In this document: positions 11,763 to 23,697 of the stretch, one piece after another | Layout: every line of letters starts with the position of its first letter | Numbering within the stretch: the stretch's first letter is position 1 | Assembly (NCBI RefSeq): GCF_000003815.2 | Contig: NC_049983.1 | Coordinates: forward strand, 19,468,999 to 19,532,998 | Direction of reading: 5' to 3' | Origin: Branchiostoma floridae | Lineage: Eukaryota; Chordata; Leptocardii; Amphioxiformes; Branchiostomatidae | Length of the DNA: 64,000 bases | Program-made: the position numbers and the translations under genes | The notes under the pieces: model-generated | What the model was told of the DNA's origin: nothing | Seen by the model: only the letters and a program-made list of their open reading frames with translations | Databases searched by the model: none

Positions 11763-12282
11763 CTGTGAACTAAGATCTTGTAGCATATGAAACGGGTTGT
11801 ATTTTGACCTAATGGAGCAAAGAATGAAATCTATGTTACTTTGTTCTCATCTGAGGTACAATAATGTGATAACTAGGTGCCCTAAAGGGCATAAGTGACA
11901 AGGAAAAATGACTGTTGCCTTGTAGGTTAGCTATCAGCGGTGAGTCGAATGGACTGAAAGAGACAGATGGGGCTTGGCAAGGGTAGGATTTGCTCTGACT
12001 CCAATCTCATGGAGCTTTATTCAAAATTTAAGAGTGGCACCATGTTTCCATGTGGGCAAGCACTTTGTATGCAATGCCTGAAGACAAACGGATGGTAAGG
12101 AAGACCATCTGTTTATCTTCATCATTGTGGCTGCTGTGAAACTTTCATGTGGTCTTGGCTCACAAGGGAGACAGGGAATGATGCATTGCTCTGCTCAATC
12201 TGGCATCATCATTCTGGAGATATAGGAAAATTTTACTGGAACTACTACCAGATTTTCTCAATTAAAGCATGCACCCCAATTA

Positions 12283-12392
12283 AAGTACCCACTGGACAGA
12301 GCCACATGGAAGCGCAGTGTGAAGACTATCTGATTGCTGCCTATCCCAGTAGCAGTATAATAAAAAATGGATACTACTGCTACTACTACTAA
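12283..12392 (+). mobile_element. 3' end of a dispersed retroelement with (TAC)n-type tail
   Basis: The segment ends in a TACTACTGCTACTACTACTA tail. It is the inverted counterpart of 34248-34374, sharing GTGTGAAGACTA, CCCAGTAGCAGTATAA-like sequence and the triplet tail. Two copies in opposite orientation with a simple-sequence tail indicate a retroposed LINE or SINE 3' end. No reverse transcriptase is encoded here. Confidence 0.6.
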
Positions 12393-13277
12393 TTTGGGGA
12401 AAGCTCCAGACAAATTTGCTTGAATGAAATGTAGAACAGAAAAACCTGAAAAGTATGCACCCCTTCCCCAATCTTGTTGTGAGATTCACATATTTTGCTT
12501 GCTATTGTACCATGCAGAGTATTTGATTATTGCTTGGTACAGATTTAATGCAAGCATCGCAAAGTTAGACAGGTAGGTAATTCCACCATCATAGTGAAAA
12601 ATTGGTTCCAAGGAATGAATTTCTGGTTGTGCATTTAGCTTTAAGTGATCCAAATAGTCCTCTTTTAGTTTGATGTTGCATTAAAGTTTATTTTGCACAC
12701 AATGTACAACTGCTGATAGTAGTTAATCCTTTTTTCTCTGAAGAATGCCAAAAGGGAAGAAATTAGATTCATGGCATATTCACATATATCCATCCACCTC
12801 TCAAGTCAGCTTGCTAATGGTTTATGGTCCATTTTACTTCTAAATGTTCAGCTCAGATTAGAGTCGATCTCACACACAGGTGATTTTATGCCTTCAGCCC
12901 TGTTACCTGTAATGGATACACTATCAATCTACATTTACACTTACTCCGCAAGAAATGCCACTTCTCACCAGTCCTTAAATCTTCCAGACAAAGGGAAATT
13001 AAAGTGCAAATTGGATGGTGTCTCCTGCTACCAATTCCATTCATCTCCATGACTTCTCTCCTCCCAAACTATCTGTCATTCCGAGCCAAGTCAGCAGGGG
13101 TCTTAAATTCACAGCTTTAAATGGCGCTGGAGCTATTCATCAGTTAGAAAGGAATTTGTGTCTTCTTATGGTCGTAATCAAGAAGACTGGTGGGAATACT
13201 GAGGAGGTTTGCTACCACAACACAAGACTGGTGATCTGCAGAGATTTCAGTTTGCATGTTGAGCTTTTCCCATTCAA

Positions 13278-13500
13278 TACAAGATACAAGATACAAGATA
13301 CAAGATGACTTTATTGGGTATCGCAGTGTTGCCACTGAATTTAAAACCAATTTACAATGTTTAAAAACCTCTGATTTGACAGGCGCACATCACATGTGAC
13401 TTAGCGATACTAACAACAATGCTTTACGTTTGCACTTAAAATGATAAGGGCAGACGATCAATAAAATAACTAACATATCAATAACTTACAAGAAAACAAC
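13278..13500 (-). mobile_element. retroelement 3' end with (TCTTGTA)n tail
   Basis: Read on the minus strand, AATAAAGTCATC is followed by about four copies of TTGTATC (plus strand ACAAGAT repeats, 13278-13306). A polyadenylation-like AATAAA followed by a short-period tail is typical of LINE or SINE 3' ends. The 5' limit is not visible; 13500 is arbitrary. Confidence 0.45.
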
Positions 13501-14964
13501 CATCCTGGAGTAACAAAGGGGGGAAATAACTTGTGTATTGTCTGTAGTAGTCCCATCCATAATATCAATATCTTCTCCAGTTGTCATTGATAAAGACCAT
13601 GACGGCATGGGAATGTATTTCTTATATCAAAGTTGCAGAAGACATGTCAAGCTAAATTTTATCGAACCATGTCTCATGAAAATTATCATACCTTTAAAGA
13701 TTTAACTTATAATACAAAGCCTGAGTTATCATCTTTCATACTGAAGCATTGTTTTAGACTGTACAGTTCCATAACTCATTCAACTGACAACTGGGTTACT
13801 TGCAGATTATTACCACTGTGATTCTTTTTCCATTCATTTTCATCAAACTGCACTTGGTGCCATTCTCCATCCTCTTAAGCACAAAATCTTTGCAGCCAGC
13901 ATCAAGAAACGGTTCATCTTAATATTTCATCTAATCTACAGGATATTGCCTTCTTGTAGTAGATAAAGGCATGAAATTAGGGGAAGCAGGATGTAAGTGA
14001 GAGCAATGTGGTATCATAATAGATGATCTTCAATGAAATGATGTGCTTGCATATGACTTCTGATGAAGACCAAGCCATTCAAAGAACAGGGGGTTTTGTT
14101 GAAAGTTTTTGAAAGTGATTCATAAGAGATCTGCACAAAACCACACATGCCTCAAAAAGTCAAATAGTGAGAAAACAAGATCAAGAATGGACATAAATTT
14201 CAAAACCAATTGAAAACATAATGTAACTTTTGCTACACACCATTTTTAGAAGCACATTTTATGTTGATCAAGAAGGAAAAAACTCTTAAAGAATTATGTT
14301 CAGAGTTTTCCATAAAATTATGAAACTCAGGAAATGTAGGAGTCTTAATACACTGCAAAGAAATTGCCCTTTGAAAGTTAGCAGGAGATTTTCTGACCTA
14401 TGGTGCATCTGTTCACACTACCTCATCAACACTGCCCTAGTCCCCAAAGTCTGCACTATAACAAATGGTACTTTTAAAGGATTAACTGAAAAGCCATGGA
14501 CCAAAGCTGACGTCCGGCATTCTTTTAGCTTCTGTGTCTGATTTAAGCCTGTAAATGCAGTGTACACTTTTTGTTACATCACCAGAAAATACTCTGTGGA
14601 ATGTAATAGCAAAGAAGAAAGCGAGGTTTGCAAATACTAATAGCAGTTTTGACAAGCTTTTTCCCCCCAGAAAGTGCTAGCTGTAAAAGTTCAGTATATT
14701 CACCAGTGTTGTCACTCAATTGTTAGACTGAAAAAATGGTTTCTTTTAGCTTGTAAAATCCATATACTATGATTAAGAGTGACACAACATTTGTGCTGAA
14801 ATCATTTTTAGCTCCATAATCACGTCATGTATATCCTCTGATTCACTTATCTCCAAATTGGTGAGAAGATAAGCAGGCATAGGTAGATAAGATCATAGCA
14901 CGGTAATGGTGATGCGAGAAATGGAGGATGTATCTGTATCATCACTGCACTCACTAACCCATAC

Positions 14965-15018
14965 CTCAGATTCAGTTGGATGACCTTTGGAAATGTCATC
15001 TTTTATGGGATTAAGTTC
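14965..15018 (-). CDS. candidate internal exon
   Basis: A 54-nt minus-strand segment (18 codons, phase 0 in and out) has the acceptor GGACTTCACTTCCAAG and a good donor CTGAG|GTATGG. It reads ELNPIKDDISKGHPTESE. It does not match the exit phase of the next candidate upstream (15716-15794), so a short exon would be missing between them if both are real. Confidence 0.25.
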
Positions 15019-15493
15019 CTTGGAAGTGAAGTCCCAGGAAGTGAATTACAGAGAAAATCAGAGGTCTCCGACCTCATTATTTGAAAAGCAGTCGCCTACT
15101 TTGAATACTTTTGAATTTGAAGAGGGTTTGTATGTATCATTGATTATGAACAATTGAGAAACAAATATAATGTTATCTATCTTTTTTTTAAATTATGATT
15201 CATTAACATAGTCATAGAGACAGTCGGTATGATAAAGAAGGAAGTTGGAAAATTATATTGGCAAGTGCAGGTACAGGGAGACGCACTCCATGCTTATCTG
15301 CTAGTAAGACACATTTTCTGTTATTACTGTGGCTGTCATTTTACGCACCTGAAGGCAAATGCACCCCATCCTCCTTTTACCGAATTCCTGGAACTGCCAC
15401 TGCATGTAACCATTTCTGTTAACTTTCTTGCCAGTAATTACTTAACTCAAGATAGAGACTACACAAATCACAAAACGTCATGTGTTTCAAAGT

Positions 15494-15560
15494 GTGTGTA
15501 GTCCAGTGGTTAGCAGCCTTGCCTCTGGAACTAGAGGCCTTGAGTTTTGCTCACCTAAGG
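15494..15560 (+). mobile_element. degenerate tRNA-derived SINE head
   Basis: TAGTCCAGTGGTTAGCAGCC resembles a Pol III A box context, followed by GCCTCTGGAACTAGAGGCC (anticodon-arm-like hairpin) and GAGTTTTGCTC in the place of a B box. The decayed B box argues for a dead SINE and against a working tRNA gene. The downstream body is not delimited. Confidence 0.45.
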
Positions 15561-15715
15561 GTTGCATTCTTTAGGACAAGATGTTAAGCTGTGGTCCACT
15601 GTTCATTCTGATTGTTGAAAAGAGCTAGGGGAATTTCTCCGGTACAGTGAAGCTGTAAATACTGTACATAGTGTCTATCCTCTCTGTCACAACCAGTGGA
15701 AGACTTGCTCCTTAC

Positions 15716-15794
15716 TGACCTAAAACTGGATCGAAATCACTTTTTTTCCATGAGCCCGTCAGATATTGACAAGGGGTGCATACACAGATCATTT
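15716..15794 (-). CDS. candidate internal exon
   Basis: On the minus strand the acceptor TAGTTCTACTTCTTGTCACCAG leads into 79 open nt ending at the donor GGTCA|GTAAGG. Product fragment: CTPCQYLTGSWKKSDFDPVL. Phase is 1 in and 2 out, and the entry phase fits 16855-16996. Unrecognised. Confidence 0.25.
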
Positions 15795-16854
15795 CTGGTG
15801 ACAAGAAGTAGAACTACGTCACGTGTACACATACGGCATGCAGTAGTCCCATTATCTCAACCCTGTTCATCAGTCTGACTGTTGAGTGGATGCCATTGAC
15901 CTTGTGCAGGACAACATAACTGTTATTCTTGGAGATGCTTATCTCAATGAATGCCCAGTAGAGTGTACTTCAAAGTCTGAATTAGGTCCTGCTGGATTGC
16001 CGCATTATGTGATTTTTTTCTTGAATAAAACAGCTGTCTTTCTTTGCACTGTTTCATCTTCAAGATATGAAAAGGAGTATTGGAAATACATGTACATTAT
16101 TTATGTCAAGGTTGTTTTGAAGTGCCATCATTCAAATGGCACTGAAATACAACATTTTCTGATTATATTCATCCATAATAAGTGTTATGCAATCAGCAAG
16201 GATGTTTGCAGATAATGTACACCCTTCTGATGCTAGTGACCATCAAACTACAAACCATGCTTTCAGTTCTTGATTCCTGCCGTTAGGTAACGTTAATCAA
16301 GTTAAATTCTGTTTGTGACATCATAGTGAACACAGCAGTCTATTTTGAACCTGGTACTAAATCTTGCAAAATCATTCTTCTAAGAAGCAAACAGTGCATA
16401 ATCAGAGAGAAAATTGCCAGTTTTCATAATTTTTGTATTCACTTGATGAAGTGAAATGTTATGCAGGAAACTTTGGTGGCACTTCAACTTTCACTGCTCA
16501 AACTTCATATGTGGCCTTCTTGCAAATCCAGTGCTACTTGGCACCTTTGAAATGCCAACTACCCACTGAATTAGCCTTTGTGGTTTGATAAATGTGAAGC
16601 TACCATAAAGCTAATGAAGATTAAGAGATATTCGAGAAGGTACAAGTATTGGTTTCTGAATGTACCACCGATAACATAAACTAGCATCCAGTCCCCCACC
16701 CCCAAGCATTAGCAAAAGTTCAACTAAAAAGTGACTGATTCTGATTTTCAGTTGCTAGTTGTGAGCTTGAGAGGCATACGTTTTGCAGTGCTGTTAGCAA
16801 TTCCATCTAGTGTTACTGTTAGCAATTCCACAAGGTGTTTGAATGAGAACTTAC

Positions 16855-16996
16855 ATGTAAGATCAACCACCATGGCATATGCTCTTTCATCAACCACATG
16901 CTCACAGAATAGATACCATATTATCGTGTGGACAGCCATTGCCAATAATGTCAGTCTCTCAGTCTCAGCGAGGTTAATGGACAAAATGTGTAGGCC
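16855..16996 (-). CDS. candidate internal exon
   Basis: A 142-nt minus-strand segment has one of the best border pairs in the window: acceptor CCAACTTTTTCTTTAG and donor TTACAT|GTAAGT. It reads for instance LAMAVHTIIWYLFCEHVVDE, a hydrophobic stretch that could be helical. Phase is 0 in and 1 out, joining 19497-19619 upstream and 15716-15794 downstream in frame. No family recognised. Chance cannot be excluded because codon bias is weak. Confidence 0.33.
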
Positions 16997-17370
16997 CTAA
17001 AGAAAAAGTTGGATGTTTTTCTGCATCAGTTATTGATAGTGCACAAATACTTGTGATAGTCTGCCGGTTTGAAGATGGCTGCTGTAGATTGCACACAGAA
17101 TTGGGTAGCTGCTGTCTATAAAAAAAAACATCAACAGTCAGAGCCTACTTTCTGTGTCTATATACATTTCCTACCTTTCCCTGTGTACCCAGTACAAATA
17201 TAGATGGTCCTACGTTATCTTTACCATGGAGTAAGCCTCCTGCTCTTTATACTGCCAATCATGTAGATCCCTGACAATACTTTCTGGGATAGGGAATGTG
17301 GAGCGGTATTCGTAAGATTCTTTTGACCCTGTTGTTGATGTAGACAAGATGTCTAGGTTTCATTCTTGTC

Positions 17371-17565
17371 ATTTTTCATGCTCAAACTGTCCACCCTTCT
17401 GAGCGCTCAGAGACGATGTCAGGATATCAGAGTACTGAATCGCACAATCTATCTCCTTTTGTTTGGTGCGGAATGGCATGTACATGTATGGGGTAATCTT
17501 AGGCTGCAGATCTGAAGAGGCGTGCATATCATCAAAAGATGGCGGCGACCTCTCAGCACAAAGGG
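17371..17565 (-). CDS. possible exon, unresolved
   Basis: A minus-strand frame of about 65 codons contains SFDDMHASSDLQPKITPYMY and ends in TGA. Codon choice (CTG, CAG, AAG, GAG frequent) looks more coding-like than most of the window and G+C is locally higher. The acceptor (TTGTTGGATGGCAG) is poor and the phase does not fit the flanking candidates. A plus-strand frame is open over part of it. Confidence 0.2.
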
Positions 17566-19291
17566 CTGCCATCCAACAAAATCCTATGTACCTTTAAAAG
17601 TCAGGTAATTGAATTATCGTCCTGAAGTTCAAAAAGACCAGCCAGATCCCAGCTCAGTAGCACTTGTATCTGCATGTGTAATATCTTTGGCACAATTTCC
17701 AAAAACCCCTTTCATGTACTGCACTCTTTGATTTGCCTTGACTTTAATTTTCTATAGGCCTATTTTGGATTACCAGTGGTGGACATCTCATCTTTGCAGT
17801 CATGAACAGCCTACTTATGACTTTGCTTACTTTTTATCGTAATCACTATTGTATCTTATTTGTGATGAAAGAAGAACAGAGTACCCATAGACTTTTAGTT
17901 GAAAGGAATATTTGATTGTAAAAGATTCCAGGATTAGTGTTTTAATACAAAACATTGTTAGGTTTTATCTTGTAGTGGTTTGCACCATCAAACACTGTTG
18001 CTACTGGCATGTGATAGTATGGTAAGAAAACAATAAGCTAAAGTACATGAAAATGACAGTTGCATAGTTTATCAAGACTGCAAGCATTAGGAACAAAGAA
18101 TTCTTCTTAGAATTCTTTCATCTTCCTTTGTTCCTAGTCACAGCTGGCACAGCCCTTACAGTTGGCCAAATTCTTAGTGACAATCCTGTTGCTTTAGAAG
18201 TGTGACCCATGGCACTCTTGTCTGTCCTGATGCTGTCAGAAAGGGATCATTACACATATACTGTTTCTAGTGCAGATCAGGAGGCTAGAATGATGTGCAG
18301 TTTAGGAAAAAGTGGATTCGCAGAAAAGAAATTTGCAACAAAACAGAGTCAGCTTACAGATATGACTTATTTAAATGTGCCAGATATTGTAATTCTCAAA
18401 GTGGACAGATAATGAAGGACAGCGTGAGGATCTTACCATGGTCAGTATTGGTTGGAGGAGGCCATTTATGTTGCAACACATAACAGAACAATTTTGTAAC
18501 AATAGACCTCTTATAGTGTCTGTGTGACTCTAGGAATTGTGTCAAAGAATAACAGGCACAGGTTGTCCTTGGCGCTGACTTAGCCATTATTGTGCTTGCT
18601 TTATTTCAAATTGAAAGCAGTCCTTCTGAATGTAGTCAGCACTTAACAACGTTCTGCATGGCTATCCTAATATTTCACAGTGAAGCATGACGCCATGAGC
18701 CCTTGATTAGTTTTCATTCTTACAGAGGACAGCATCAGTATGTCTTTGTGAAATTATACGTATCTGTATGTTGTTAATCTTGATAACATGCATGCAAATC
18801 TAATGCAGGTTTGCTCGGTTGTATATCAATTCCAGGCAATCATCGCATCTGTCCACCTGCATTCATGAAAACAATCTCTTATTCTGGGACACGGTTGTCT
18901 ACAGCTGGAAAACATATTAATGGAACACTTAATGTCATTAGACAAGAATACATAATGTGATTTTGTATGATTAGGCCAGTAACTCAACAAAGGGCTTTTC
19001 ATCAAACTAGTAACAGTGAATTTCCTCTAAATGGATTTTCTTTGGTCAAATTGCATTTGCAATGTTTAGTCCAACATATTTAATCTTGTGAATAGATTCT
19101 TCATCAATGAAATTGTCATATATACTGTGTAACACTGTAACAGTATGGCCATCTGTGAAATAACGGTTAGGCCATCTCAATTCAACTGTTTGGCTTTCAC
19201 AAACCATGATAGAGAAACTTTGAATTTACACACTTTTCTTTCAATGTAATTCCTGCCTATTGTAGGAATTGTGAAAAAGAACAAGTTGTGT

Positions 19292-19308
19292 CTCTCCTTG
19301 GTGCTGAA
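19292..19308 (-). promoter_or_regulatory. RE1/NRSE-like site 2
   Basis: The minus strand reads TTCAGCACCAAGGAGAG, 15 of 17 identical to the RE1 core. Both changes are at positions the degenerate RE1 consensus tolerates (spacer and the S position of RGMSAG). Confidence 0.5.
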
Positions 19309-19496
19309 TTTGTTGACATTGTCTTTGATCTTCATTTCTCACTAGAAAGTTCTCCTGTTAACCTTCTCCTTGCTGCCTACCTCCCTTACCAATGCAAATA
19401 TGGTGCCAAAAAGGCTACTTTGCCATCAAGAAGGTTAGATTGTTCAATCAATATCTTTTTCTGAGAATTTCAGTTCATAAATTGGGAAGTGTTTAC

Positions 19497-19619
19497 TTGT
19501 CCTGATGTTGTTAGCATTGATTGTGATGGAGGGTTGGTGCAGACCTTAGGGTTGGTAGGAAACAATGGGTTGTTTTGGCGCTGCCTCATCTTATTCCAGA
19601 AAGAGGTCTGTTCTTTCTC
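19497..19619 (-). CDS. candidate internal exon
   Basis: A 123-nt (41-codon) minus-strand segment starts and ends in phase 0. The acceptor is GGCTGTCTGCACAG and the donor GGACAA|GTAAAC. Product fragments: EKEQTSFWNKMRQRQNN and PSQSMLTTSGQ, polar and Q/N rich. It joins in phase with 21375-21431 and 16855-16996. Unrecognised. Confidence 0.33.
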
Positions 19620-21374
19620 CTGTGCAGACAGCCATCCCCTTCTATTCATCACAACCCATCATTCCTGTCAGGCAGCGAGTTCGTAAACACGGAAACCACT
19701 TGTGCCAAATCACCCAGCAAGTTGGCTTAAATCTACAGCAAAGCCAGCGCAGGCTATCCCCTGTGCTGTCCATTAGTGTTAATATTAACAGCACTTATAG
19801 GAGCTGTCCACTTTCTTTCTTAACTATTCAATCGTGGTATGAATATTCCATGTCCGTCGCTTGGGACCCGGCCTTTTGCACAACAGCTGTTGCGTAGAAG
19901 TTTACCTGCACCTGAGGGAAGGGAGCAAAAAAGTAATTAAATTTCTGTGTGTATGCAATATCATGTAGTGATTCAACCTTAGAAAATCTACTTGTTGTAA
20001 TTACACAGCTTAAATGTATTTTTCAAAGCATGGTTTTGTCTTTGAATATTAAGATATCCCTGAATGTTCTACCTTTAACATTACATGTCTACAGAAACCC
20101 TTTTTGTAATTATAGCTATCTTAAGATGCTTTGCCAAGCCTTGGTGTCTGTAATGTTTACAAGATTGCAGATTAGTAGGCATAGTCTTCACTCAGTTGAT
20201 TGCTGAAATTGGTGAGTATTATGTACATGTACTTTGCAGCTAAGAAAAGTCTGCAAAGTCACGTCAGGTATTTTTTTCTTTGGTATCTACTGCCAAAAGT
20301 GTCCCTAAAATGTTGCTTTGGTCATGTTGTGACTTTAAAACTTCAACCAAAGAAAAGTTGTAAATCGCTGACATTTACAACCATTCATTTACTAAGACTA
20401 CCTTTTGACAGACAAGCTCAACACGGTGCTAGTTTTCTGTTAATCATACACATTTGCCAAGTTTTCCAGACTTAAGCTGGCTTACGGCAGGGTGCGCTGT
20501 AATCCATGTGGAAAGTCTGGTATCCGGTTTGAGACTTGCTGAAGTGTGTCTTCATTTGTCTTCTTATCCTATCAGCCACCTGCACACTTGTAAGAGGGAC
20601 AAAAAAGGTGGGCTCTTAATCCCAATGCCCTAGTGTAACCAAGCCCCTTGCAGTTTTTCAGGTGCAATGGTTATTTGCTTTCGTGCAGGATAGGTTTGTT
20701 ATCTCAGTATAACTTAAATTTCAGCATATGGTTGACTAAACTAATATTTTTAACTATCCTGAGGATAACAGCAAATGAGAATATGCTGGGTTACCCTTGC
20801 CTGCAAGTTATGCATATCCTTCCAGAAGACAAATGTAATAGTTGTGCATTTCAATATAATATTGCCATATCTACAGGCATAGATATATCTTGATGGCACC
20901 ATCATCATTTCATCTCTGTGTTGCACTGTGGCGTCTCCAGAGGCAATATGTGCATGAGCAGAAAGTCTCCAGAGAGGCAGCGGGAATGGTAGTCATCCAT
21001 CATTTGCTGTCACCCTCCTCTAAAAATTGTAGGGACTGGGCTGTGCATTTGTACAAATGGCCTTAGGCAAAGCCCACCTTAGGAAACTGGGATGAGCGGA
21101 GTTAGTACTGTTGTGGTCGTGATGTGGCTTCTGAATTATGCATGGCTAAATGGATCGCTTTTGAAGTTATCAGACGGTACCTCCTGTGAAGTTACGTTCT
21201 TTTTATTTAGTCCAGTATATGTGGACACAGGCAGGTCAGTGACCTCTTAAAAGGCCAGTCTGCAAGCCAAATCAACGAAAGTTCTTGTACATTCTTCTTA
21301 TCATGAAAACAGAAAACAGTGACATAAGAAATACCAATACAATCATTATGATTATACCTGGGACAGATACATAC

Positions 21375-21431
21375 CGTGTAGCATGTATGTTCTTGCAGTA
21401 GCTTAATTAAATACTTCTCAGCATCTGTCAC
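21375..21431 (-). CDS. candidate internal exon
   Basis: A 57-nt (19-codon) minus-strand segment reads VTDAEKYLIKLLQEHTCYT with donor TACACG|GTATGT and acceptor CTTTTAAGTACAAAG. It is phase 0 on both sides and looks like an amphipathic helix. The acceptor is AAG with a modest pyrimidine tract. Confidence 0.28.
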
Positions 21432-22593
21432 CTTTGTACTTAAAAGGTTTTAAAGAATGAAATGCACAGCTTTTTAGTACTATTGGAATAGAAAAAATTG
21501 TTCCCAATATAAGATTTAGATGATTTGTTACATTGATAAAGATTTACATCTCTTTCAGTGCAAGTAAAGCAACTAAGAAATCCATATCCATGTAGCTACA
21601 CCCAAGTAATACCATGTCATATCAGCAACTACACATTTTCTTTGTAACTACATTAAGCAGTGAATGACTTAATGCAATTGCCACACGTATCAAAATGTAA
21701 CAAAGATGCTATCTCGACAAAATCAGTTGATTGATGTTTAATGTCTTCACTTTGAACTAATAATGAAGGTAGTTTAGACATTAATGAAGTAAAGTAAGAT
21801 ACGTTTCTCCCTGTTGGCATATTCTGTGGCTATATTTCATGTTCCTGTGGTTGGTAATGAGATGAAGTACACTACTATGATTCACAATCTTCTACTTCAA
21901 CATCCAATAAAACATACTAATTATTTGATATCAAGAATCGCTGGCCTATAAATTTACATTATGCCTCATTTTAACCTGATATCAACTCTTAATTCTTAAA
22001 AGATCGATGGGCATTAGCTGTTATAATACAGTTAACCAATAAACACTCCTTGTAGAATGTTCTGCTTCATCAATTTCAAATAAAATTCAATCACCCAAAC
22101 CTGCATCAATAAGGTTATAAGTTATATGTTAATGTATTTGGACTTAATGGATCAACATCATTGTATTGCAATAATGTGCAAAGGTTAGGATAACTGTGAT
22201 AAATTTACAATTAAAGAAAATTTAATGTGGAAATTATTGTATGTATGAAGGAGGTAAGATATTGTCAATCTAATGAACCCTGATTGAGAGGTGGATATAG
22301 CAGTGAGTTATGTAATGTGATGTGTATCACAGATATGCAGGCAGCGGATGAGCCATGAATTTAACTGATACTGAAGTTTATCTTGTGGAACTAGATTGAT
22401 GGACTGTCTAAACTTCTACTCACTAATCTGATATACCCCAGTTCATGCACAGTTAGTACTTTCTGACCCCAGGCTATTTAAGACGTACATCCCAAGTATC
22501 TTTGAAGCCTTTGTGAAGACAAAAGATAAAAGATTTTTGTATGTTAATTTTTGTGTTGAATGTTGTGAAAGCTCCTTTTATAATTTTATGCAG

Positions 22594-22613
22594 TCTTGTC
22601 TTGTCTTGTCTTG
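22594..22613. repeat. (TCTTG)4 microsatellite
   Basis: Four copies of TCTTG follow an A+T-rich stretch. This may be the tail of a retroelement on the plus strand, as at 13278, but no element body was recognised. Confidence 0.6.
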
Positions 22614-22661
22614 TATGTATTACATTGTCAAGAGTTTCACTTTTACCTGAATTTGGATAAA

Positions 22662-22862
22662 GCTGATTCACCTCCTTTATCCACAGGGTAAGGTATATCC
22701 AAAACAGGGTATCAATGGGATAGATGTTCGTTTCAAAATGTACTATTTTTGAAAATGTTGCAATTTGAAAATATCCATTGATTTGATATCCCTATGTAAT
22801 TGATAGCCTGTTTTTTTAAACAATGGATATAGGTTACCCCACGGATAAAGGTGAACTAGTGT
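22662..22862. mobile_element. family A palindromic MITE, copy A1
   Basis: About 200 bp forming one long imperfect hairpin. The right half carries the family hallmarks GGATATAGGTTACCCC and GATAAAGGTGAACTAGTGT; the left half is diverged (GCTGATTCACC, CCTTTATCC). The centre matches the family core TTTGAAAATGTTGCAATTTG. The right end is followed by TA. Confidence 0.85.
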
Positions 22863-22865
22863 TAC

Positions 22866-23201
22866 AACCCATGTAGTTGAAGATGAAGGAAGTGCTGCGT
22901 GATGGGCATTACCAGTCACAGGTGCCTCTCCAGCTAGACTCATGGTAAGATTCATCATTGGATACAAAGTCTTCACTGTAACATTATTGAATTTCTCCAG
23001 CAAGAATAATCCCCCACAACCCACTGCCAATTCTAGATAAGATCTGTGATCACCTACGCAGGTAATTGTACTGCCAATCCAAGGCTGCACAATGTGATAT
23101 CGTCCAACCAAGCAATTTTCCAGGCCATCCTGCCATTGGAGGTAATCCAGGGCTTGGGATGAAACACGATCAAACAGACTTTGGTCTTCTGTGGCCATTA
23201 T
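22866..23201 (-). CDS. candidate large exon abutting a MITE
   Basis: The longest open stretch in the window (112 codons before the MITE, 151 in all). It reads MATEDQSLFDRVSSQALDY and later HRSYLELAVGCGGLFLLEKF, with strand-like alternation. The acceptor (GGTTCAACCAG) is weak; the ATG at 23198 could instead be a start. On the minus strand the frame runs to GGGTT|GTAACA, where the GT is formed by a flanking G and the T of the TA beside MITE A1. A donor at ACTG|GTAATG, 45 nt earlier, is an alternative. An open frame of this length is expected about once by chance in 64 kb. Confidence 0.3.
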
Positions 23202-23288
23202 CTGGTTGAACCTGTTACGTTCATGTTACTGTCCTGTTTCAACTTTGTGATGGCTCGCAACATGTCGGCAACTAGAAAACATCCTTAC

Positions 23289-23415
23289 CCCCCAAATAAA
23301 TTCTCTCAGATATTCTGTATGTAGGTATTCCTCCTCTATAGATCTCCACATGTCCAACTTGCAACTGTTGGACACGACATTGCATATTTTTGCATTGCAT
23401 ATTCTGGTCAGCTGC
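23289..23415 (-). CDS. candidate internal exon
   Basis: A 127-nt minus-strand segment between the acceptor TTTGTGATCAATGGTTGTAG and the strong donor TGGGGG|GTAAGG. The frame compatible with the next candidate reads SIEEEYLHTEYLREFIWG at its end. A second frame is also open (HVEIYRGGIPTYRISERIYL), so the frame is not settled. Confidence 0.25.
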
Positions 23416-23496
23416 CTACAACCATTGATCACAAACAAAAGAAACGTAATATAATGCATATATATGGATCTCTAGCTATGTTAACTCATATCAGCA

Positions 23497-23697
23497 GTAA
23501 TTAACCATTATCCAACTGTCAATTGTGTTTAAAAAAAGACTGAGTGTAATTAGGGATGTCCATTAGATGGATGTTGGCTCCAAACTGCAATATTCTGATG
23601 AAGATATTTCAATTTGAAACCATTGTCTGTCAACCTGATACCATGTTTTTTGATATAACGGATATTGGTTACCCCACGGATAAAGGTGAACTAGCAT
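23497..23697. mobile_element. family A palindromic MITE, copy A2
   Basis: The right half is well preserved (GGATATTGGTTACCCCACGG, GGTGAACTAGCAT, then TA). The left half is strongly decayed but retains TTATCC and AAACTGCAATATTCTGATGA around the centre of symmetry. Confidence 0.75.

Larger units (their letters stand above)
11763..14964. other. unassigned DNA around retroelement fragments
   Basis: Outside the two retroelement ends I see no supported feature. Plus-strand frames at 12771-13308 and 14296-14541 have neither splice support nor recognisable products. Confidence 0.35.
15795..22661. other. intron-like DNA between the listed candidates
   Basis: Outside the candidate exons and RE1 site 2 I see nothing recognisable. 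A small imperfect hairpin at 18087-18137 pairs TAGGAACAAAGAATTCT with its inverse AGAATTC...CTTTGTTCCTA. Confidence 0.35.
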
